From [Actinomadura] parvosata subsp. kistnae (lineage in GTDB: Bacteria; Actinomycetota; Actinomycetes; Streptosporangiales; Streptosporangiaceae), in the NCBI RefSeq assembly GCF_900323885.1, contig NZ_OOHJ01000006.1, positions 496,001-560,000 on the forward strand: DNA of 64,000 nt. The letters run 5' to 3'. Below the pieces are notes generated by a model. It was not told the DNA's origin, searched no databases, and saw only the letters and a list, made by a program, of their open reading frames with translations. Positions 62,905-64,000 of the stretch are shown here, in pieces (position 1 is the stretch's first letter; each line of letters starts with the position of its first letter). The position numbers and the translations under genes are program-made.

Positions 62905-63330
62905 AGAGGCGTTCATGGTGCAGCGGGGAGAGCCTGTTCGGCCCAGATGGTCTTGCCCGAGTGGCCGTAGCGGCTGCCCCACCGGATGGTGAGCTGGACG
63001 ATGCGGAACAGACCGCGTCCTCCCTCGTCGGTACTGTGCGCGCGGCGGGGGATCGGCGGCGCAGGCGAGCAGGTGGCGTCTCACCGCTTCCAGGGACTGC
63101 TCAGGACAGTGCAGTGCGGTGAAACGGTCGGTCAGGTGGCGAACGGCTGCGTCGAGATCTGCGCCGTACCGTTCGAGCAGGCCGTTGGTATTGAGGGCGA
63201 GCAGGGCAGGGCTGCAGGTCGAGGGTGTGGGCTCGAAGGAATGGCCGCCGACGCTCAGCAGCAGGCCGGGGGAGAGCCGTACCGGCTCCGCCGAGCCGTC
63301 GAGTTCAGGCGGGTCCTGGATCTTTACCGT
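62905..63330 (-). pseudogene. SpoIIE phosphatase / HATPase regulator fragment
   Basis: One frame reads LNTNGLLERYGADLDAAVRH LTDRF, the end of a SpoIIE-type PP2C domain (usually LYTDGLLE). Another reads DEGGRGLFRIVQLTIRWGSR and GHSGKTIWAEQAL, the last motif of an anti-sigma-factor-like ATPase. The two are joined across a frameshift and deletion. Confidence 0.65.
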
Positions 63331-64000
63331 CCAATGAGCACGTGGCGGTATGGGGCGGTGGCAGCTCGAACTCCCGCCACTCCTCGGGCGTGAGGGAGCG
63401 ACCCGCCGTCTGGCAGGCGAGTTCGAACAACTCATGGTCGGTCAGGGTGAAAAGCGTGCTGTCCCAATGCCGGATGGTGGTGTCCTCACTGGAACTGGCC
63501 AAGGTCCTGCCATCGGGGCTGAACGACACCAGCGAGACGAATCCGGTGTGGCCGCTGAACGGTGCTCCGATTTGTTGCCGGGTGGCGGCATCCCACAGCC
63601 GTATGCTCATGTCCGCTCCGGAGCTGGCCAGGGTGCGGCCGTCGGGGGTGAAGTCCACGGACAGCACCTCACCGACATGCCCGCTCAGTGGTGCGCCGAT
63701 CTGGGTTCGCGTGGCGATGTCCCACAGGCGGACGGTGGAGTCCTCGCCACCGCTGGCCAGCGTCCGTCCATTGGGGGTGAACGCGACCGAGAGGATGAAC
63801 CCGTTGTGGCCGAGCAGTTCGCCCGCTTGTATGCGGGTGGTGACGTCCCAGAGGTAGACGTCGCCGTCTTCACCGGCGCTGGCCAGCAGCCGCCCATCCG
63901 GGCTGAACGCGACCGAGACGACGCGGCCGGAGCGGTGGAACAGTGGCTCGCCGCGCTGCTGGTGGGTTGCGACATCCCACAGCCTGATCGTGCCGTCGAA
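63305..64000 (-). CDS. WD40-repeat protein, C-terminal part
   Basis: Runs off the right edge. Five to six WD40 blades are visible, each with the pattern SVAFSPDGRLLASAGEDG / LWDVTT or equivalent (e.g. SVDFTPDGRTLASSGADM, SIRLWDAATRQQIGAPF). The end is LFELACQTAGRSLTPEEWRE, a common tail of WD40 proteins carrying an nSTAND or kinase module at the N-terminus. The last ~20 residues do not look conserved, so the end may be altered by the adjacent fragment. Confidence 0.85.
   Translation of the reverse strand, partial: FDGTIRLWDVATHQQRGEPLFHRSGRVVSVAFSPDGRLLASAGEDGDVYLWDVTTRIQAGELLGHNGFILSVAFTPNGRTLASGGEDSTVRLWDIATRTQIGAPLSGHVGEVLSVDFTPDGRTLASSGADMSIRLWDAATRQQIGAPFSGHTGFVSLVSFSPDGRTLASSSEDTTIRHWDSTLFTLTDHELFELACQTAGRSLTPEEWREFELPPPHTATCSLDGKDPGPA

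Noticed and set aside
1..64000. tRNA, rRNA, CRISPR arrays or a replication origin
   Set aside because: I found no cloverleaf with anticodon arm, no rRNA-like sequence, no regularly spaced repeats with unique spacers and no DnaA-box cluster.

Overview
The DNA is very GC-rich. Its regulator types (SARP, LuxR/NarL two-component, AraC, several TetR), Tat-exported glycosidases and UbiA, P450 and F420-type proteins all point to a filamentous actinomycete. A Streptosporangiales-like host is my inference; nothing in the window fixes the genus. The most likely setting is an accessory chromosome arm. About a third of the window consists of decayed genes and transposon scraps, while one compact biosynthetic block is almost intact.

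Layout. 0-9.8 kb: a broken glyA, a DUF6461 gene, a wrecked Lrp-type regulator, an AfsR-like SARP/NB-ARC/TPR regulator split by a 1-nt slip in a tandem repeat, an AhpD-like protein, a small monooxygenase-like gene, an AraC regulator, an atypical SDR, an APC-permease scrap and a P-loop NTPase. 9.9-31.1 kb: a biosynthetic gene cluster without NRPS or PKS genes. 31.1-38.7 kb: resolvase and Tn3-type transposase scraps around a TetR/M14 peptidase pair, a PPOX protein, a mycothiol-type DinB protein and a membrane-anchored kinase-like protein. 39.4-45.8 kb: an APC permease, a frameshifted DUF1707 gene, a serine hydrolase, a P450 with an internal amber codon, and a DUF1048-ABC locus shrunk by several deletions. 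45.9-53.1 kb: an acetyltransferase, IS5/LysR/hydrolase/dehydrogenase/LuxR fragments, a lipoprotein, a matrixin-like protease, a small DUF1579-like gene, and a DUF6326/TetR pair with a perfect palindromic operator. 53.1-61.1 kb: a secreted GH92-GH2 glycosidase operon with a LacI-type operator. 61.1-64 kb: frameshifted secreted, lipoprotein and SpoIIE-like genes and the end of a WD40 protein.

The main system is the 9.9-31.1 kb cluster. Genes from 9,919 to 24,736 run in one direction, mostly with overlapping stops and starts: TauD-type dioxygenase, DapF-like epimerase, JmjC/cupin dioxygenase, methyltransferase, PLP alanine-racemase-fold enzyme, VanX-like dipeptidase, FemAB/GNAT-like transferase, MFS exporter, a second FemAB/GNAT-like transferase, SDR, YqcI/YcgG (GntA-like) protein, glycine-type amidinotransferase, zinc dehydrogenase, a 493-aa protein I do not recognise and a small acidic protein. 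A SARP activator and an isopropylmalate-synthase-like enzyme follow on the other strand. Then come a frameshifted UbiA gene, a NarL-type kinase/regulator pair, an aldo-keto-reductase-fold protein that lacks its catalytic residues and a small helical protein. My reading is a guanidine-bearing modified amino acid or short peptide: the amidinotransferase installs the amidino group, the GntA-like protein may oxidise it, two dioxygenases, a methyltransferase and an epimerase tailor the amino acids, and FemAB-like enzymes make the peptide bonds. The family calls are sound; the product is a hypothesis.

Many genes outside the cluster carry single frameshifts. Either the region is under relaxed selection or the assembly has residual indel errors; raw reads would decide.
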